5,265 bases of DNA. It comes from Deltaproteobacteria bacterium (GTDB taxonomy: Bacteria > Desulfobacterota > Syntrophia > Syntrophales > Smithellaceae). How positions within the stretch are numbered: position 1 is the first letter of the stretch; each line of letters begins with the position of its first letter. Under the pieces are notes generated by a model, which saw nothing but the letters and a program-made list of their open reading frames with translations, was not told the origin of the DNA and did no database searches. The stretch spans positions 1 to 5,265 of the forward strand of contig DSAV01000046.1 of the NCBI GenBank assembly GCA_011046295.1, read 5' to 3'. The position numbers were made by a program, and so were the translations under genes. Below are positions 4,402 to 5,265 of this stretch, piece after piece.

Positions 4402-5265
4402 TTAAACTTTACTATATTTATCGCCTTTCTTAACGATAATACCGTTTCTTTGCAGGCGCTCCAGATGTTTATTGACCAGTACGCGCTCGTTGGGCTCAAA
4501 AAACTCCAATGGTTTTCTGGGCTTGCCGTAAATGAACCAGGCGGCGGATATTTCATCCAATGTCGCCGGTTTTTTGAATATAAAATTCAGGATTTTATTC
4601 TCCCGTTCGTAAATAATATTTTCGTAATTGTCCCAAAGCTTTCCCGGGTTTTCCTCAAACAGGCCTTTTTCATGACAGGCGATCCAGATTTTAGCCGGAA
4701 TATTCTTGAGTCGGCGAATGGATTCAATCGTTTCCTCGATGCTGGAAGCGGCGTCTCCGTACCAAGGGCCAAAAGGCGTCAAATCATAATCGCCGATAAA
4801 AAGCAGTTCCTCTTCCGGGAAGAAAAAAGAAAGATGCCCGGGCGTGTGCCCCGGTGTCGCAATCGCCTGCACGCGGATTCCCCCGACATCCGCCTCATCA
4901 TTTATCGGGAAGAATTTTGCCGAAGTCAGCGGCTGATAATTAAATTCCTCGCGCACGATTTTATTCCAGTAGGCACGGATTTTGGCATCATTTATTCCGT
5001 ACCAGTCTAAAAATATTTCCACATTCGTGAGCGGCGGAAAATCAGTTTCGGATATCCACACATCCGCGCCGTCAAACAAGTACATGTAATGAAAATGGTC
5101 TTCATGCCAGTGCGAAAGCCAGACCATATCCACGCCTTCCTGATCGCGCAGGCGGGTAAGTTTTCCCAGCGAGCAGGCCGGATCAATAATAATCCGCGCA
5201 TCCCTGCCTTGTATATAAACTGAATGATTATAGGGATATTTGCCTTTATTTTCTCCGCTGATAAA
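4402..5265 (-). CDS. MBL-fold metallo-hydrolase with C-terminal winged helix (N-terminus beyond window)
   Basis: The frame is open to the right edge, so 287 residues are visible and the start lies outside. A GTG at 5131-5133 is not the start: the 44 codons before it read as proper MBL N-terminal sequence (IIIDPA, then VWLSHWHEDH). Metal ligands, numbered from the first visible residue, are H52-x-H54-x-D56-H57, H140 in TPGHTPGH, D159 in GDYD and H198 in CHEKG, all intact for a two-metal (zinc or iron) hydrolase. Residues of about 219-287 look like a winged-helix domain, as in LACTB2-like MBL proteins. Such proteins hydrolyse thioesters, lactones or nucleic acids; the substrate cannot be read here. 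No signal peptide can be judged. It lies upstream of the CoA ligase on the same strand, 265 bp away with repeat C between, so a linked acyl-CoA role is possible but weak. Confidence 0.9.
   Translation of the reverse strand, partial: FISGENKGKYPYNHSVYIQGRDARIIIDPACSLGKLTRLRDQEGVDMVWLSHWHEDHFHYMYLFDGADVWISETDFPPLTNVEIFLDWYGINDAKIRAYWNKIVREEFNYQPLTSAKFFPINDEADVGGIRVQAIATPGHTPGHLSFFFPEEELLFIGDYDLTPFGPWYGDAASSIEETIESIRRLKNIPAKIWIACHEKGLFEENPGKLWDNYENIIYERENKILNFIFKKPATLDEISAAWFIYGKPRKPLEFFEPNERVLVNKHLERLQRNGIIVKKGDKYSKV

Noticed and set aside
4450..5010. A 186-codon open frame on the plus strand
   Set aside because: It is fully antisense to the MBL hydrolase, whose frame carries every metal-binding motif; the opposite frame shows no domain.

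Overview
The window looks like chromosomal DNA of a moderately AT-leaning anaerobic bacterium, most likely a Desulfobacterota/Syntrophales-type organism. This is an inference from gene content (a PaaK-family aryl-CoA ligase next to a tandem-ACT protein, a short MTAP-like phosphorylase) and from intergenic spaces filled with palindromic dispersed repeats. No 16S, plasmid or phage marker is present to confirm it.

Layout. Minus strand, 1-445: the first 29 codons of a lipoprotein gene (cut by the window edge) follow a thioredoxin gene (trxA) after 28 bp, probably as one operon. Positions 446-593 form a divergent promoter region. Plus strand, 594-1298: an MTAP/PNP-family purine nucleoside phosphorylase with a good extended -10 promoter. 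The rest reads on the minus strand, in transcription order: a metallo-beta-lactamase (MBL)-fold hydrolase with a C-terminal winged helix (4402 to beyond 5265, N-terminus outside the window), a phenylacetate-CoA ligase family enzyme (2838-4136), a two-ACT-domain protein (2124-2555), and a 144-residue unrecognised protein (1509-1943) made of two copies of one HTH-like, cysteine-containing module ending in CQLGxF.

Four of the five long intergenic gaps carry a palindromic, probably dispersed, repeat. Copies A (about 1385-1470), B (about 2619-2754) and C (about 4176-4323) belong to one family with GTCATTGCG-like ends, AATCTC/GAGATT modules and small GC-rich hairpins. A different element, D (about 1979-2125), has imperfect terminal inverted repeats and runs into the stop codon of the ACT gene. 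The only repeat-free long gap is the divergent trxA/phosphorylase promoter region.

Functionally, the ligase and the ACT protein fit a pairing in which an amino-acid-binding protein modulates or reports on aryl-CoA formation from amino-acid-derived aryl acids. The phosphorylase fits purine/methylthio-nucleoside salvage, and thioredoxin fits general thiol redox. The duplicated CQLG-module protein is the most novel-looking item. No complete new multi-gene system is evident.
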